Below, piece by piece: positions 11,887 to 20,925 of a DNA stretch of 64,000 nucleotides (positions are counted from its first letter, which is position 1; every line of letters starts with the position of its first letter). The notes beneath the pieces were generated by a model. It saw nothing but the letters and a program-made list of their open reading frames with translations. It searched no databases and was not told where the DNA came from. Origin of the DNA: Closterium sp. NIES-65 (lineage: Eukaryota; Streptophyta; Zygnematophyceae; Desmidiales; Closteriaceae); NCBI GenBank assembly GCA_948144175.1, contig CANXME010002472.1, positions 57,501 to 121,500 of the forward strand, given 5' to 3'. The translations under genes and the position numbers were made by a program.

Positions 11887-12256
11887 GGGGGCATGGCGGA
11901 ATTGGTAGACGCAACGGACTTAAGAAATAATTGAGCCTTACTAAGGAAACTTAATAAGTGAAAGCTTTCAGATTCAGAGAAACCTAGGATGATAAATAAC
12001 AAGGTAACCCTGAGCCAAATCCTAAAAACATATGAAACAATATATGAAAAAATACAGGAAAGGTGCAGAGACTCGATGGAAGCTATTCTAACGATAGTGA
12101 ATTTTCTTATTCATAAATATATTCCAAAAATTTGACTAGACGAGAATAAAGGTAGAGTCCATCCTACAAGCTGATAAAAAGCCGTAATGAGAATTGCAGT
12201 AGGAAGAAAATCCGTAGATCGTACAGATTGTGAGGGTTCAAGTCCCTCTGCCCCCA
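11887..12256 (+). tRNA. trnL-UAA: tRNA-Leu(UAA) with group I intron
   Basis: Exon 1 is 11887-11921 (35 bases, GGGGGCATGGCGGAATTGG to GGACTT) and exon 2 is 12207-12256 (50 bases, starting AAAATCCG and ending TGCCCCCA). The joined anticodon loop gives UAA; the intron interrupts after the U. Both exon lengths equal those of land plants. Class II tRNA with a long variable arm. Confidence 0.97.
11922..12206 (+). other. trnL-UAA group I intron
   Basis: 285 bases, ending in G. The catalytic core strands are recognisable: GTGCAGAGACTCGATGGA (R region, 12062-12079) and the later AAGGTAGAGTCC (S region). Its short length and the U|AA anticodon insertion site match the ancient group I intron shared with cyanobacteria. 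No ORF. Confidence 0.9.
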
Positions 12257-12312
12257 TATATATACCATATGCTTGATGGTTTTAAAATTATAATATCTTC
12301 AATAGGAAGAGA

Positions 12313-13482
12313 TTATATATTAAATACACACAGAATAATTTTATCTAGAATTACTAATTTCACTTCACCAGGTAAAAAAAGACAAGGAAAATTCAAATTG
12401 TCTTTTCTATTATTTTTTTTTAAAGAATAGACAGAAGAATTTATTCCAAGACAATATAACCTGATGTGTTCAATGTAATCAAAACTTAAATTTTTTCCAA
12501 TATATTCATATATAAATTTTCTTAAGACACGTCTTTGAAAAACTAAAGGGAAAGAACGCAGCAATGGAATACTCATACCATGACTATCTATTTTCGGTAT
12601 ATTGTGAGAAACATGAATTTGGACTTTCGCAAGGATAGAATAAGTAAGACGTGTAAGATAAATGTTTTCAGCATTTACAATTTCTGACCATTTAGCTAAG
12701 GCTTGATCAAATTGAGGATTATAATGCAATCTAATATAAGGTACCAATCGATGACGAATCCGATTCCTACTTATTCGAACGCTACGATTACTAGGATCTG
12801 GCCAAGCAGGAAAAGACCAATCATTTAATAAATTTCGAATTTCTGTACGTGTAAGATCTAATAATGGACGAATTAATTGTAAAGAGTTCATATTTTTATA
12901 AAGAAAAATCTTCTCATAAGATTTTTCATATTTTAAAAGTCTATAAGAGATTCTTTTAGTAAGCATCCAATTTTCCCATGGAATATCTCGTAGATAAGTA
13001 AGTTCTCTTTTCCAACTCAATGACTGAATACCTTCTAAACCACTCCCTCTAATTAAATTATATATTAATGTTTCAATACGATCACTTGCACTATGAGCTG
13101 TTACAACAGCAGTATAACCATGATCAATTGCAATAGTTTGAAGAATTTGATAACGCCAATGTCGTGCAACAGTTTCTTGCATTACTGGTTCTATAGCTAC
13201 AGCTTGATAGTAATCAATTTGCATACTCGTAGCTAACTTGGCTATATGTTTTGATTGTACTATAGAATTAGGATTCCATCTATGATCACAATGCACGATA
13301 CCCAATCGCCATGCCCATTTCTTTTCTAAATCATAGAAAATTCTCAAAAGGCATATTGAATCTTGTCCACCAGAAACTGTAATTAAAACTTTTTCAAACG
13401 GTTGTAATAAATTTCGTTCAGATAAATTGTTGTTAATTTTACGCAATATATTAACATCTGCAATTTTGTGCTTATATTTCAT
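12313..13482 (-). CDS. tilS: tRNA(Ile)-lysidine synthase
   Basis: Also called ycf62. It uses ATP and lysine to convert C34 of tRNA-Ile(CAU) to lysidine, so that the tRNA reads AUA. 389 residues. The PP-loop ATP-binding motif SGGQDS is at 37-42; VHCDHRWN follows, then TAHSASDRIETLIYNLIRG and the basic segment ISRNRIRHRLVPYI near two-thirds of the length. A lysine- and asparagine-rich tail is typical of AT-biased plastid copies. It lies between trnL-UAA (opposite strand) and trnT-GGU. Land plants lack this gene in the plastid, where the enzyme is nuclear-encoded. Confidence 0.92.
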   Translation of the reverse strand: MKYKHKIADVNILRKINNNLSERNLLQPFEKVLITVSGGQDSICLLRIFYDLEKKWAWRLGIVHCDHRWNPNSIVQSKHIAKLATSMQIDYYQAVAIEPVMQETVARHWRYQILQTIAIDHGYTAVVTAHSASDRIETLIYNLIRGSGLEGIQSLSWKRELTYLRDIPWENWMLTKRISYRLLKYEKSYEKIFLYKNMNSLQLIRPLLDLTRTEIRNLLNDWSFPAWPDPSNRSVRISRNRIRHRLVPYIRLHYNPQFDQALAKWSEIVNAENIYLTRLTYSILAKVQIHVSHNIPKIDSHGMSIPLLRSFPLVFQRRVLRKFIYEYIGKNLSFDYIEHIRLYCLGINSSVYSLKKNNRKDNLNFPCLFLPGEVKLVILDKIILCVFNI

Positions 13483-13820
13483 TATGAATGAATCAATATA
13501 ATCTATTAAGAATCTATCTACGCATAACTCTATTGTCTTATTATAGTAAAAAAGAATTTGTATGTTATAAAATAAACACTGCCAATAAGATTTATTTTTT
13601 AATAATCTATATTTTTTCTTTTTGATGATTTATATAACTAGATAATAAAACATATAGATTATAACAGACAAATTTGATTGTATAAATATCTTTCACATAC
13701 TATTTCTTTTCTTAAATAAGAAGTAGAAACTTTTTTGTGTGTAAAAACAATAGAAAAATTATACATAATTGAAGAAAACTTTTTTTAAAAAAAAATCTCC
13801 TATAAGAATAGCATAGTATG
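13483..13820. other. tilS upstream spacer
   Basis: 338 bases (mirror 57234-57571), A/T-rich with long A and T runs near 13780. Leader of tilS and 3' flank of trnT-GGU. No gene seen. Confidence 0.5.
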
Positions 13821-13892
13821 AGCCCTTTATCGGATTTGAACCGACGACTTACGCCTTACCATGGCGTCACTCTACCGCTGAGTTAAAAGGGC
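13821..13892 (-). tRNA. trnT-GGU: tRNA-Thr(GGU)
   Basis: 72 bases on the minus strand, starting GCCCTTTTAACTCAGCGG. The anticodon stem CGCC/GGCG closes loop ATGGTAA, giving GGT, and the acceptor ends AAAGGGCT. It has a consensus promoter upstream. Confidence 0.96.
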
Positions 13893-13914
13893 TTAGATGT
13901 AACATGGCATATAA

Positions 13915-13944
13915 AGAATATGTTATCATGAAGAGATCTGTCAA
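13915..13944 (-). promoter_or_regulatory. PEP promoter of trnT-GGU
   Basis: Minus strand TTGACA (13939-13944), an 18-base spacer and TATTCT (13915-13920), 22 bases before the tRNA. Mirror at 57110-57139. Confidence 0.65.
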
Positions 13945-14351
13945 CCCCCTTAAGATATTTTGAAAAAAGAATGAAAATAAATTTTTTCACTAGTTACTAC
14001 ATAAAATATTAAGTTATAAAAAATCTTCCATAATAGAAAAAGAAAAAAAGAGAAAAAAGATCTTAAAGAAATTTACCTGTAAGATTTCTGACTATGATAA
14101 ATAAATTGGACAGGATCAACTAGTTTTTTATTTATCATATTTTTATCAAGGATGATCGCTGGACATCTAAAAATACTTACATAAAATATTTATCTATATA
14201 CTGAAATAGAATATGGATGTATAAAAAACAAAGACCTTTTTCTATAGATAAATGGAAATTTTGAATCAAGAATTTATTGTGTTTTTTATAAGAAATAGAA
14301 TAAAGATGCCATTTATTTCTTCTTTGAAAAAAATTTCTTTCTTCTTTCCTA

Positions 14352-14380
14352 TTGACATATTCTACAGAATAGAGTAAGAT
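14352..14380 (+). promoter_or_regulatory. PEP promoter of trnE-trnY
   Basis: TTGACA (14352-14357), a 17-base spacer and TAAGAT (14375-14380), 19 bases before trnE. Mirror at 56674-56702. It probably drives both trnE and trnY. Confidence 0.65.
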
Positions 14381-14399
14381 ATACCAGAGGTTCAGTTAG

Positions 14400-14472
14400 G
14401 CCCCCATCGTCTAGAGGCCTAGGACACCTCCCTTTCACGGAGGCGACGGGGATTCAAATTCCCCTGGGGGTA
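14400..14472 (+). tRNA. trnE-UUC: tRNA-Glu(UUC)
   Basis: 73 bases starting GCCCCCATCGTCTAGAGG. The anticodon loop CTTTCAC gives TTC, and the 3' end is TGGGGGTA. In plastids this tRNA also supplies glutamate for tetrapyrrole (chlorophyll and haem) synthesis, which links it to chlB in the same window. Confidence 0.97.
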
Positions 14473-14689
14473 GCTTGGCTTTTGTATATATTGCATTGCG
14501 TTCTTATATGCCAAGTATATTTATATTATATAATCAGTTTTCTAGTACTACTAGAATCCTACAAAGCTTAGTACTTTCTTCTAAAGTAAATATTTTTTAT
14601 ACAAAATTATGCCTTGATTGACCAGCAAATCTCTATTTATTCTATAGTACAGTGGGCATGATTGGATATTTTCATCGGCATGTCATAGA

Positions 14690-14771
14690 GGGTCGATGAC
14701 CGAGTGGTTAATGGTAACGGACTGTAAATCCGTCGGCAATGCCTGCGCTGGTTCGAATCCAGCTCGGCCCA
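14690..14771 (+). tRNA. trnY-GUA: tRNA-Tyr(GUA)
   Basis: An 82-base class II-like tRNA starting GGGTCGATGACCGAGTGG. The anticodon loop CTGTAAA gives GTA; the 3' end is CTCGGCCCA. Same strand as trnE, 217 bases downstream. Confidence 0.97.
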
Positions 14772-15033
14772 TATTCAGATATGTTTTGCTATATCTTGTG
14801 TACTAACAAATACCTTTTTAAATCAAAGGGCGTTTTTTACGTTATAACTAAAAATTCAATTCAATCAATTGGAGGAAGGATTCGACAATCCATTATCTTC
14901 TTATAAAAAAGCTATTAATATATTTTTTTCTTTTTTGAGAAAAAGGCCGCCTGTCAATGATAGGACAAGCATAAACAATGTACAGACGGCTATTTACTAG
15001 AAGATATATAAGAAACTAAAGTCAATTACCGAC

Positions 15034-15135
15034 TTATAGATTGCCTTTGCGAGTTGCTAACAAAGCAATAACTAAAGGACCTGAAAGAACTATGAAAGCC
15101 AAAACGGTTAGTTGTGCAACTACTTCTAAATTCAT
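15034..15135 (-). CDS. psb30: Photosystem II protein Psb30 (Ycf12)
   Basis: Single-helix photosystem II subunit near the reaction centre; 33 residues, the family's usual length. It begins [14 protein letters not shown] and ends [11 protein letters not shown], the conserved C-terminus. One membrane helix spans about residues 5-26. An AAGAGGTTAAAAG leader precedes the ATG. Confidence 0.93.
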   Translation of the reverse strand: MNLEVVAQLTVLAFIVLSGPLVIALLATRKGNL

Positions 15136-15471
15136 GCTCTTTTAACCTCTTAATTTCAATTAGATATTACAAGCTCACTACCTTTTCTAATAATATAGAG
15201 TATTGTAGATTAGACACAGATATATTGTAGAATGAATCTTGGTATTGTGTAGTCTAACGAGCTTTGTTAGAGAATCTTTCTTCTGACCTATTCTGACCTA
15301 TATTAAAGTATAAGAATAGTAGCCAGGGGCGAACAAGATGCATACAATGAGGAACGAGCTATGCGTCAATGCAAGCCAGCATCCTATGGTACCATTGGTT
15401 CCAAAGATGAAAAATCAGAGTCACACTCTTTGGTAGTGTGAATAAGAGAAGGATGAAACAAAATGACACTA
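15136..15471. other. psb30-psaM divergent spacer
   Basis: 336 bases (mirror 55583-55918). It holds a small hairpin (TCTAACGAGCTTTGTTAGA near 15252-15270), a 10-base direct repeat TTCTGACCTA twice at 15281-15300, and TCACACTCTTTGGTAGTGTGA (15421-15441) in the psaM leader. No tRNA or gene recognised. Confidence 0.45.
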
Positions 15472-15570
15472 ATGACATTACTTTCTGATAGCGAGATTGT
15501 TGTAGCTCTTGTTAGCGCTTTCGTAACAGGTATCTTAGCGTTACGCTTAGGAAAAGAATTATATAGATAA
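15472..15570 (+). CDS. psaM: Photosystem I subunit M
   Basis: Single-helix photosystem I subunit involved in trimer or supercomplex contacts. From 15472 it is 32 residues beginning [14 protein letters not shown] and ending LRLGKELYR, the usual length and the conserved C-terminus. An in-frame ATG at 15463 would add three residues. GAGAAGGA (15447-15454) lies 8 bases before the upstream ATG and 17 before the chosen one, so spacing favours 15463 while family length favours 15472. Flowering plants have lost psaM. Confidence 0.9.
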   Translation: MTLLSDSEIVVALVSAFVTGILALRLGKELYR

Positions 15571-15906
15571 ATCTAAAAATATTCGTTATTCCTTTGAAAA
15601 CTAAAATAGTCTATTCTTAGTACTAACCTCAGGTGCGCCCATAGGGCGCCCTCGCTTACACATCTGAATGAATCAGAATAGAATACTTCTTATTTACAGA
15701 ATATCATGAATTTTGCTACGAAATTTTTTTCACATAGAAAAAAAAAATTTTTCAATATTAGCATCAACAATGTCATTAGCAACTTTTAAGTCAACCTTCT
15801 GCTTATTACTTATATGAAATACATAGTTTCCTATGTATTTCTGTAAAAAATACATAGACTTAGTTGCATTCACATGGTAGACTAGCTTCAGTAAATGCAT
15901 ACTGTT
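15571..15906. other. psaM-trnS spacer with GC-rich hairpin
   Basis: 336 bases (mirror 55148-55483). The only notable element is GCGCCC-ATA-GGGCGC at 15635-15649, a GC-rich hairpin that stands out in AT-rich DNA, a likely psaM 3' end. An imperfect inverted repeat around GAAATACATAG and CTATGTATTTC lies near 15815-15845. Confidence 0.55.
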
Positions 15907-15994
15907 GGAGAGATGGCTGAGTGGTCGAAAGCGACAGATTGCTAATCCGTTGTACGACTCAAACGTACCGAGGGTTCGAATCCCTCTCTCTCCG
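15907..15994 (+). tRNA. trnS-GCU: tRNA-Ser(GCU)
   Basis: 88-base class II tRNA starting GGAGAGATGGCTGAGTGG. The anticodon loop TTGCTAA gives GCT; the variable arm contains ACGACTCAAACGT; the 3' end is CTCTCTCCG. It lies next to psbI, as in land plants. Confidence 0.96.
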
Positions 15995-16055
15995 TTTATG
16001 AAAAAAATATTCCCTGTAAAATCATTTGGAAACATTTATTTTGCAATATAAATGC

Positions 16056-16166
16056 TTATTCCTTACGTCCAGGGTTACGGCTAGTATCACTAGATAAGAA
16101 GCCAAATAGAAATAGAGAAACAAAAAAGATAACCACTGTATAAACAAATAGTTTAAGGGTAAGCAT
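16056..16166 (-). CDS. psbI: Photosystem II protein I
   Basis: Small photosystem II core subunit with one N-terminal membrane helix. 36 residues, begins [15 protein letters not shown] and ends [11 protein letters not shown], which is diagnostic. GGAGG lies 7 bases before the ATG. It sits between trnS-GCU and trnS-CGA in the psbK-psbI cluster. Confidence 0.97.
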   Translation of the reverse strand: MLTLKLFVYTVVIFFVSLFLFGFLSSDTSRNPGRKE

Positions 16167-16387
16167 AAAAGAGCCTCCAAAATCATTACTTGAACTAAGA
16201 TAGAATTGGGAAAATTTTATGGTAACACTACAAAAATATTACAATATGTTTCACAACAGTAATTGATTAGAATAAATCATGATCTGAACTTTTCCTTGTA
16301 CTGTTTGGATTAGTAGTTGTAATATGTAAATCTATACATCTTACACAATTAGAGATTCCTAAATCATCTGACTAGCAACCTGACTGA

Positions 16388-16472
16388 CGGAGAAAGAGGG
16401 ATTCGAACCCTCGTTAGCTAAAGCTAAAACGATTTTCGAGACCGTCACAATCAACCACTCTGCCATTTCTCC
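16388..16472 (-). tRNA. trnS-CGA: tRNA-Ser(CGA)
   Basis: 85-base class II tRNA on the minus strand starting GGAGAAATGGCAGAGTGG. The anticodon stem ACGGT/ATCGT closes loop CTCGAAA, giving CGA, which reads UCG only. The long variable arm and TTTCTCCG end fit serine tRNA. An ordinary plastid trnS-UGA would have CTTGAAA here. Confidence 0.9.
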
Positions 16473-16933
16473 CTAATGCTAAGCATTAGCTTAGATTGAA
16501 GAGTCGGTAAGAAGTTGTAATTGGTTGCTTGCGAATATCCAGCTTTATCTATGTATTATAGCAAATTCTATTTGACATATTTGTTAGTATTAACCCAGAT
16601 TCATTTATAAATAAATGCAATAGAAGGGATAAAACAATCATTGTTGTCAATGCAATAATAGCCATGGATTACTACTATTTTAGTGATTTTCAGATGAGAA
16701 TTATGATTTTGTCTAAAGAAAGACTTCTATTCATTACTGGTTGTAGACAAATAACTTTAGAAAAAATGATTATTTATTATCATTTTTTAGTACAATGTTA
16801 CCAGATATCAAAAATACAAAAAAAAAGAGCTAGCCCACAGAAGGCTCTTTTCAAAGAGCCACTGAGGTCACATTACACTGAATGACATAGACATTCCAGT
16901 GAAAAAGTTGTACAAGAGCAGTAGGGAATAAGA
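16473..16933. other. trnS-CGA to psbK spacer
   Basis: 461 bases (mirror 54121-54581). It starts with the small palindrome AATGCTAAGCATT and ends with the psbK hairpin. A 38-codon minus-strand ORF (16549-16665) has one hydrophobic stretch but no family resemblance; I do not call it. Confidence 0.45.
16843..16860. terminator. psbK 3' hairpin
   Basis: GGCTCTTT and AAAGAGCC form a tight hairpin. Read on the psbK strand, it is followed by a second GGGCTAGCTC element and a T tract (about 16815-16828). Mirror at 54194-54211. Confidence 0.6.
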
Positions 16934-17080
16934 TTAACGAAAACTTACAGCTGCTTGCCAAACAAATGCTAACAATAAGAAAAATACAGGAATTACAGGC
17001 ATAACATCCACAATCGGATCAAAGATAGCATATGCTTCAGGTAACTTAGCCAATACCATAGCAGTAGACATGGTTAACAT
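16934..17080 (-). CDS. psbK: Photosystem II protein K
   Basis: Small photosystem II subunit. 48 residues; the conserved mature part [14 protein letters not shown] leads into the membrane helix [17 protein letters not shown] and ends VSFR. Its precursor is shorter than the roughly 60 residues of land plants. The chosen ATG at 17080 has GGAGA 7 bases upstream; an in-frame ATG at 17071 would remove three residues. It lies between trnQ and trnS-CGA. Confidence 0.95.
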   Translation of the reverse strand: MLTMSTAMVLAKLPEAYAIFDPIVDVMPVIPVFFLLLAFVWQAAVSFR

Positions 17081-17311
17081 AAGGATTCTCCAATAGGTAA
17101 CTGTAAGCGACAGGAAGTTCCCAATAGGGTACTCCGTGAAGTAAATCTAACTCAATGGCACATCTTACTACAGCTTCTCTCAGCTTGGAAGAGGTGATAA
17201 CATAACTGATTGTAAAGTTAGGTTCTATTTTACTTTTGACAAAATAAATTATTCTTTGACTTGACACATTTCTTCTTAATAAGGTTAACTATATTACTAT
17301 TCAAGAATAGA

Positions 17312-17383
17312 TCAGGCGTAGCCAAGTGGTAAGGCAATGGGTTTTGGCCCCACTATTCGGAGGTTCGAATCCTTCCGCCTGAG
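17312..17383 (+). tRNA. trnQ-UUG: tRNA-Gln(UUG)
   Basis: 72 bases starting TCAGGCGTAGCCAAGTGG. The anticodon loop TTTTGGC gives TTG, and the acceptor closes as CGCCTGA plus G. Possible upstream promoter: TTGACA at 17261-17266 with no convincing -10 box. Confidence 0.96.
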
Positions 17384-17660
17384 CAATACATAAACTAAAT
17401 CTCTACTATCTTCCTTCCAGTTAGACATCTTCTACATCTTAGATATCTTTTTTTTTATTTTTAATAAAAGGAGAATGCATAAATTTTTTCTTTTCAAAAC
17501 AAAAAGGAAACATTACAAATGAAATTTTCCGAATAAATTAAATTATCCGATATATTTTTTTATACTTATTAATTCGCACTTCTAACATAGCAACCTATTA
17601 CGTTGTGATGTACAATAATAACAGGTTATCCTATTTATTTGATAAGAGAGGATTTGATTC

Positions 17661-19196
17661 ATGAAACTAGCTTATTGGATGTATGCTGGGCCAGCTCATA
17701 TTGGTACTCTTCGCGTAGCAAGTTCTTTTAAGAATGTACATGCAATTATGCATGCTCCATTAGGAGATGATTATTTCAATGTTATGCGTTCTATGTTAGA
17801 AAGAGAAAGAGATTTTACTCCTGTAACTGCTAGCATAGTAGATCGTCATGTATTAGCGCGTGGATCTCAGGAGAAAGTAGTAGAAAACATTACTCGTAAA
17901 GACAAAGAAGAACGTCCAGATCTAATTGTATTAACTCCAACATGTACTTCTAGTATTTTACAAGAAGATCTACAAAACTTTGTAGATAGAGCATCTATGG
18001 CATCTCAATCTGATGTTATTCTAGCAGATGTTAATCATTATCGTGTAAATGAATTACAAGCAGCAGATCGTACATTAGAACAAGTAGTCCGATATTATCT
18101 TGATAAAGCTAGAAGACAAGGCACCTTAAATCAAACTATCACAGATGTACCTTCCGTTAACATTATTGGTATATTTACTTTAGGTTTTCATAATCAACAC
18201 GACTGCAGAGAATTAAAGAGATTATTACAAGATTTAGGAATCAAAGTAAATGAAGTTATTCCAGAAGGTGGTTCTGTAGAAAATTTACGTAATTTACCAA
18301 AAGCTTGGTTAAATCTTGTTCCATATCGTGAAGTGGGATTAATGACAGCTTTATATTTAGAAAAAGAATTTGGTATGCCTTATGTTGCAACTACTCCTAT
18401 GGGAATAGTTGGTACAGCTGAATGTATCCGCGAAATTCAAGCACACATCAATAAATTGGCTCCTGTAGGTCAAAAAGTTGATTACGAGCCTTATATTGAT
18501 CAACAAACCAGATTTGTTTCTCAAGCTGCTTGGTTTTCACGTTCAATTGACTGTCAAAACCTAACTGGGAAAAAAGCTGTTGTTTTTGGTGACACTACTC
18601 ATGCAGCTGCAATGACTAAAATCTTAGCCCGAGAAATGGGTGTCTATGTTGTATGTGCAGGTACATATTCTAAACATGATGGAGATTGGTTTAGAGAACA
18701 AGTACAAGGATATTGTGATGAAGTTCTTATCACTGATGATCATACTGAAGTAGGAGATATGATCGCACGTTTAGAACCAGCAGCAATTTTTGGAAGTCAA
18801 ATGGAACGCCATATTGGAAAACGTCTTGATATTCCATGTGGAGTTATTTCTGCACCAGTCCATATACAAAATTTTCCTCTTGGTTACAGACCATTCCTAG
18901 GATATGAAGGAACTAATCAGATAGCTGATTTGGTTTATAATTCCTTTACATTAGGTATGGAAGATCATCTTCTAGAAATTTTTGGTGGTCATGATACGAA
19001 AGAAGTTATTACAAAATCACTATCTACTGACAGTGATCTAGCTTGGGATGCAGACAGTCAGGCTGAATTAAGCAGAATTCCAGGTTTTGTACGAGGCAAA
19101 ATCAAGAGAAATACTGAAAAATTCGCAAGACAAAATGGTATGACAAAAATTACTGTAGAAGTTATGTATGCTGCTAAAGAAGCATTAAATGCATAA
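17661..19196 (+). CDS. chlB: Light-independent protochlorophyllide reductase subunit B
   Basis: Catalytic subunit of the nitrogenase-like, dark-operative protochlorophyllide reductase (with ChlN and ChlL), which makes chlorophyllide without light. 511 residues, close to the usual 510-515. It starts [18 protein letters not shown]; Asp36 in LGDD is the expected aspartate ligand of the ChlN-ChlB [4Fe-4S] cluster. [13 protein letters not shown] and GDTTHAAAM are conserved. GAGAGG lies 10 bases before the ATG. A 17-bp hairpin follows the stop. Flowering plants have lost this gene. It lies between trnQ and rps16. Confidence 0.98.
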   Translation: MKLAYWMYAGPAHIGTLRVASSFKNVHAIMHAPLGDDYFNVMRSMLERERDFTPVTASIVDRHVLARGSQEKVVENITRKDKEERPDLIVLTPTCTSSILQEDLQNFVDRASMASQSDVILADVNHYRVNELQAADRTLEQVVRYYLDKARRQGTLNQTITDVPSVNIIGIFTLGFHNQHDCRELKRLLQDLGIKVNEVIPEGGSVENLRNLPKAWLNLVPYREVGLMTALYLEKEFGMPYVATTPMGIVGTAECIREIQAHINKLAPVGQKVDYEPYIDQQTRFVSQAAWFSRSIDCQNLTGKKAVVFGDTTHAAAMTKILAREMGVYVVCAGTYSKHDGDWFREQVQGYCDEVLITDDHTEVGDMIARLEPAAIFGSQMERHIGKRLDIPCGVISAPVHIQNFPLGYRPFLGYEGTNQIADLVYNSFTLGMEDHLLEIFGGHDTKEVITKSLSTDSDLAWDADSQAELSRIPGFVRGKIKRNTEKFARQNGMTKITVEVMYAAKEALNA

Positions 19197-19235
19197 TAAG
19201 AAAATTTTTATAGCTTAAATATATACAATCAGAAG

Positions 19236-19272
19236 CTTTTTTATGCTCTCATGAAATGAGAGCATAAAAAAG
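19236..19272. terminator. chlB 3' hairpin
   Basis: Perfect 17-bp stem (19236-19252 with 19256-19272) with a 3-base loop, 40 bases after the chlB stop. Confidence 0.75.
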
Positions 19273-19467
19273 AAATCATAAAACTACTTAAATTGCAAAG
19301 AAAAATTTATATTCGCATCATATAAGATATAAGAATTTCCTATTTCAAGAATTTTTATAGTATAGTACTTAAAAACGCATGAAATATAACTTGAAGAAAA
19401 GTAGTACATATTGGCACGGAAATCGTGATAACCTGAAGGTTACCATAAATATTTATTAAAAAAAAAT

Positions 19468-20423
19468 ATGGTTAAACTACGTTTAAAAAGATATGGTAGA
19501 AAACAGCGTGTGACTTGAAATCACAACATAGGTTTTGGATTCAACAATCCAGCATCGAATTCTTAAAAGATGTCAAAATGATCACTTCAAAAGAAGAAAA
19601 CTGAAGAAGAAAACTGATCTTATGACTTAGGCATGGTTTGATAAACCTTCTAAAAAAATTTAATCTATGGTCAATATTTTTGAATATAAAAAACTTTGTG
19701 AGCCTATGTTTTAACGAGAAAAAAAATACGAATTGCAAAAAAAAATATCGTTATATACATGGTAAGCTAATAACAAAATAGATAGATTAGTAGTGGTATA
19801 TAACTAATATGTTGTTTTATTTAGTTAAAAAAATGTAATGAACCACCAGAGATTTTGATAGACCTAAAGATTTTTTAATAGACCAATGTGTGTGAACGAG
19901 TAAAATCCACTTAATTGTGGAAAAAAGATTACTCAAGAAATATCAGATGATGTTAGGTGTGACTAATTAACATTGCTATTAACATCATAGGTTCTGTGAA
20001 TAGAAATGAGATATATGTAATGCTGTTTATAAAGAAATGTCCTGGTCGTTAAATGAGATATCCATTAGAAAAAAATAATCTCATTATCTATTCCACATAA
20101 AGGATTCTGTTTTGTGTGAGTATAAAAATGATCTCCATTACTAGAGCCGTATGACTTGAAAAAATCATGTTCGGTTCATGGGGGGGAAACTACTTTACCT
20201 ATCCCAATAACCTACTTACAGAATTATAGCTATTGATGCAAGATGTCGCAGAGAAGGAAAGGCGCTTAAAGAAGTAGGATTTTATGATCCTAGAAAGGAT
20301 CAAACTCAATTAGATATTCCGTCAATCCTAACTTTCTTACGAAATGGTGCTCAACCTACAGATACAGTCAGTCACATTTTACAGAAAGCAGGAGTTTTTG
20401 AACAAATGCATACAATTAATTAA
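19468..20423 (+). CDS. rps16: 30S ribosomal protein S16, two exons
   Basis: Small-subunit ribosomal protein. Exon 1 is 19468-19507 (40 bases, [13 protein letters not shown]) and exon 2 is 20209-20423 (215 bases), together 84 residues. The junction splits a Gln codon, giving [29 protein letters not shown] and [12 protein letters not shown] follow. Exon 1 has the same length as in land plants. It is downstream of chlB on the same strand and convergent with odpB. Confidence 0.95.
19508..20208 (+). other. rps16 group II intron
   Basis: 701 bases, starts GTGTGAC, ends CTATCCCAAT. The domain V hairpin GAGCCGTATGACTTG...TGTTCGGTTC lies at 20144-20177, followed by a G7 tract of domain VI. No maturase ORF. 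Confidence 0.9.
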
Positions 20424-20714
20424 AGGAAGGAGGATTTTGACCTGTGTTTGGGTACATACAACTTTTATGGTACTATCCATCTTTTTTTTTCTTGTTATAT
20501 CTTTACGTGATTATATTACAAAATAAATCACGCTCTGGATGGATCGAAATCGTTTTGTCAAATGTCAAGAAAATTCAAAAAAAAATTTTTTGATGAATAT
20601 ATAGAAAAAAAAATCTCAAAAAAAACATTTGGTTTCTTAAAGTATTCATTTTTACTTTAAAAATTATTTAGTTTAATTTGTTCTATTTAAGATCTTCTAA
20701 TGAAGATCTTTTTG

Positions 20715-20760
20715 AATTGATGGAATTTATTCTGATCTAGAAGAATAAATTCCATCAATT
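20715..20760. terminator. Hairpin between rps16 and odpB
   Basis: Perfect 19-bp stem (20715-20733 with 20742-20760) and an 8-base loop GATCTAGA, directly abutting the microsatellite. Possible shared 3' end of the convergent genes. Mirror at 50294-50339. Confidence 0.65.
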
Positions 20761-20820
20761 GAATTGAATTGAATTGAATTGAATTGAATTGAATTGAATT
20801 GAATTGAATTGAATTGAATT
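20761..20820. repeat. GAATT pentanucleotide microsatellite
   Basis: Twelve uninterrupted GAATT units, bordered by CAATT before and CAATTC after. The mirror copy (50234-50293) has the same number of units. Confidence 0.95.
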
Positions 20821-20925
20821 CAATTCTTCACGAAAAAAAACTTAAACTCGACTTGAATTGTCATTATCATATGATTTTTCTTTCTAAAGCATCATAAAAA
20901 CGAATGACAATCATTCTTTTGAGAA

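Larger units (their letters stand above)
13893..14399. other. trnT-GGU to trnE divergent spacer
   Basis: 507 bases (mirror 56655-57161). It holds two outward-facing promoters, one at each end. The middle (about 13950-14340) is AT-rich and shows no reading frame I would call. Confidence 0.5.
20424..20925. other. rps16-odpB convergent spacer with repeats
   Basis: 502 bases (mirror 50129-50630). It contains AAGGAGG at 20427-20433 followed by an open frame ending at 20526, a hairpin, and a pentanucleotide microsatellite (both listed). The long T/A runs near 20570-20640 are featureless. Confidence 0.5.

Noticed and set aside
16549-16665. 38-codon minus-strand ORF (MAIIALTTMIVLS...) between trnS-CGA and psbK, mirror 54389-54505
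   Set aside because: Has one hydrophobic stretch, but compared from memory with psbM, psbZ, petN, petL, psaI and ycf66 it matches none; hydrophobic frames arise easily in AT-rich DNA.
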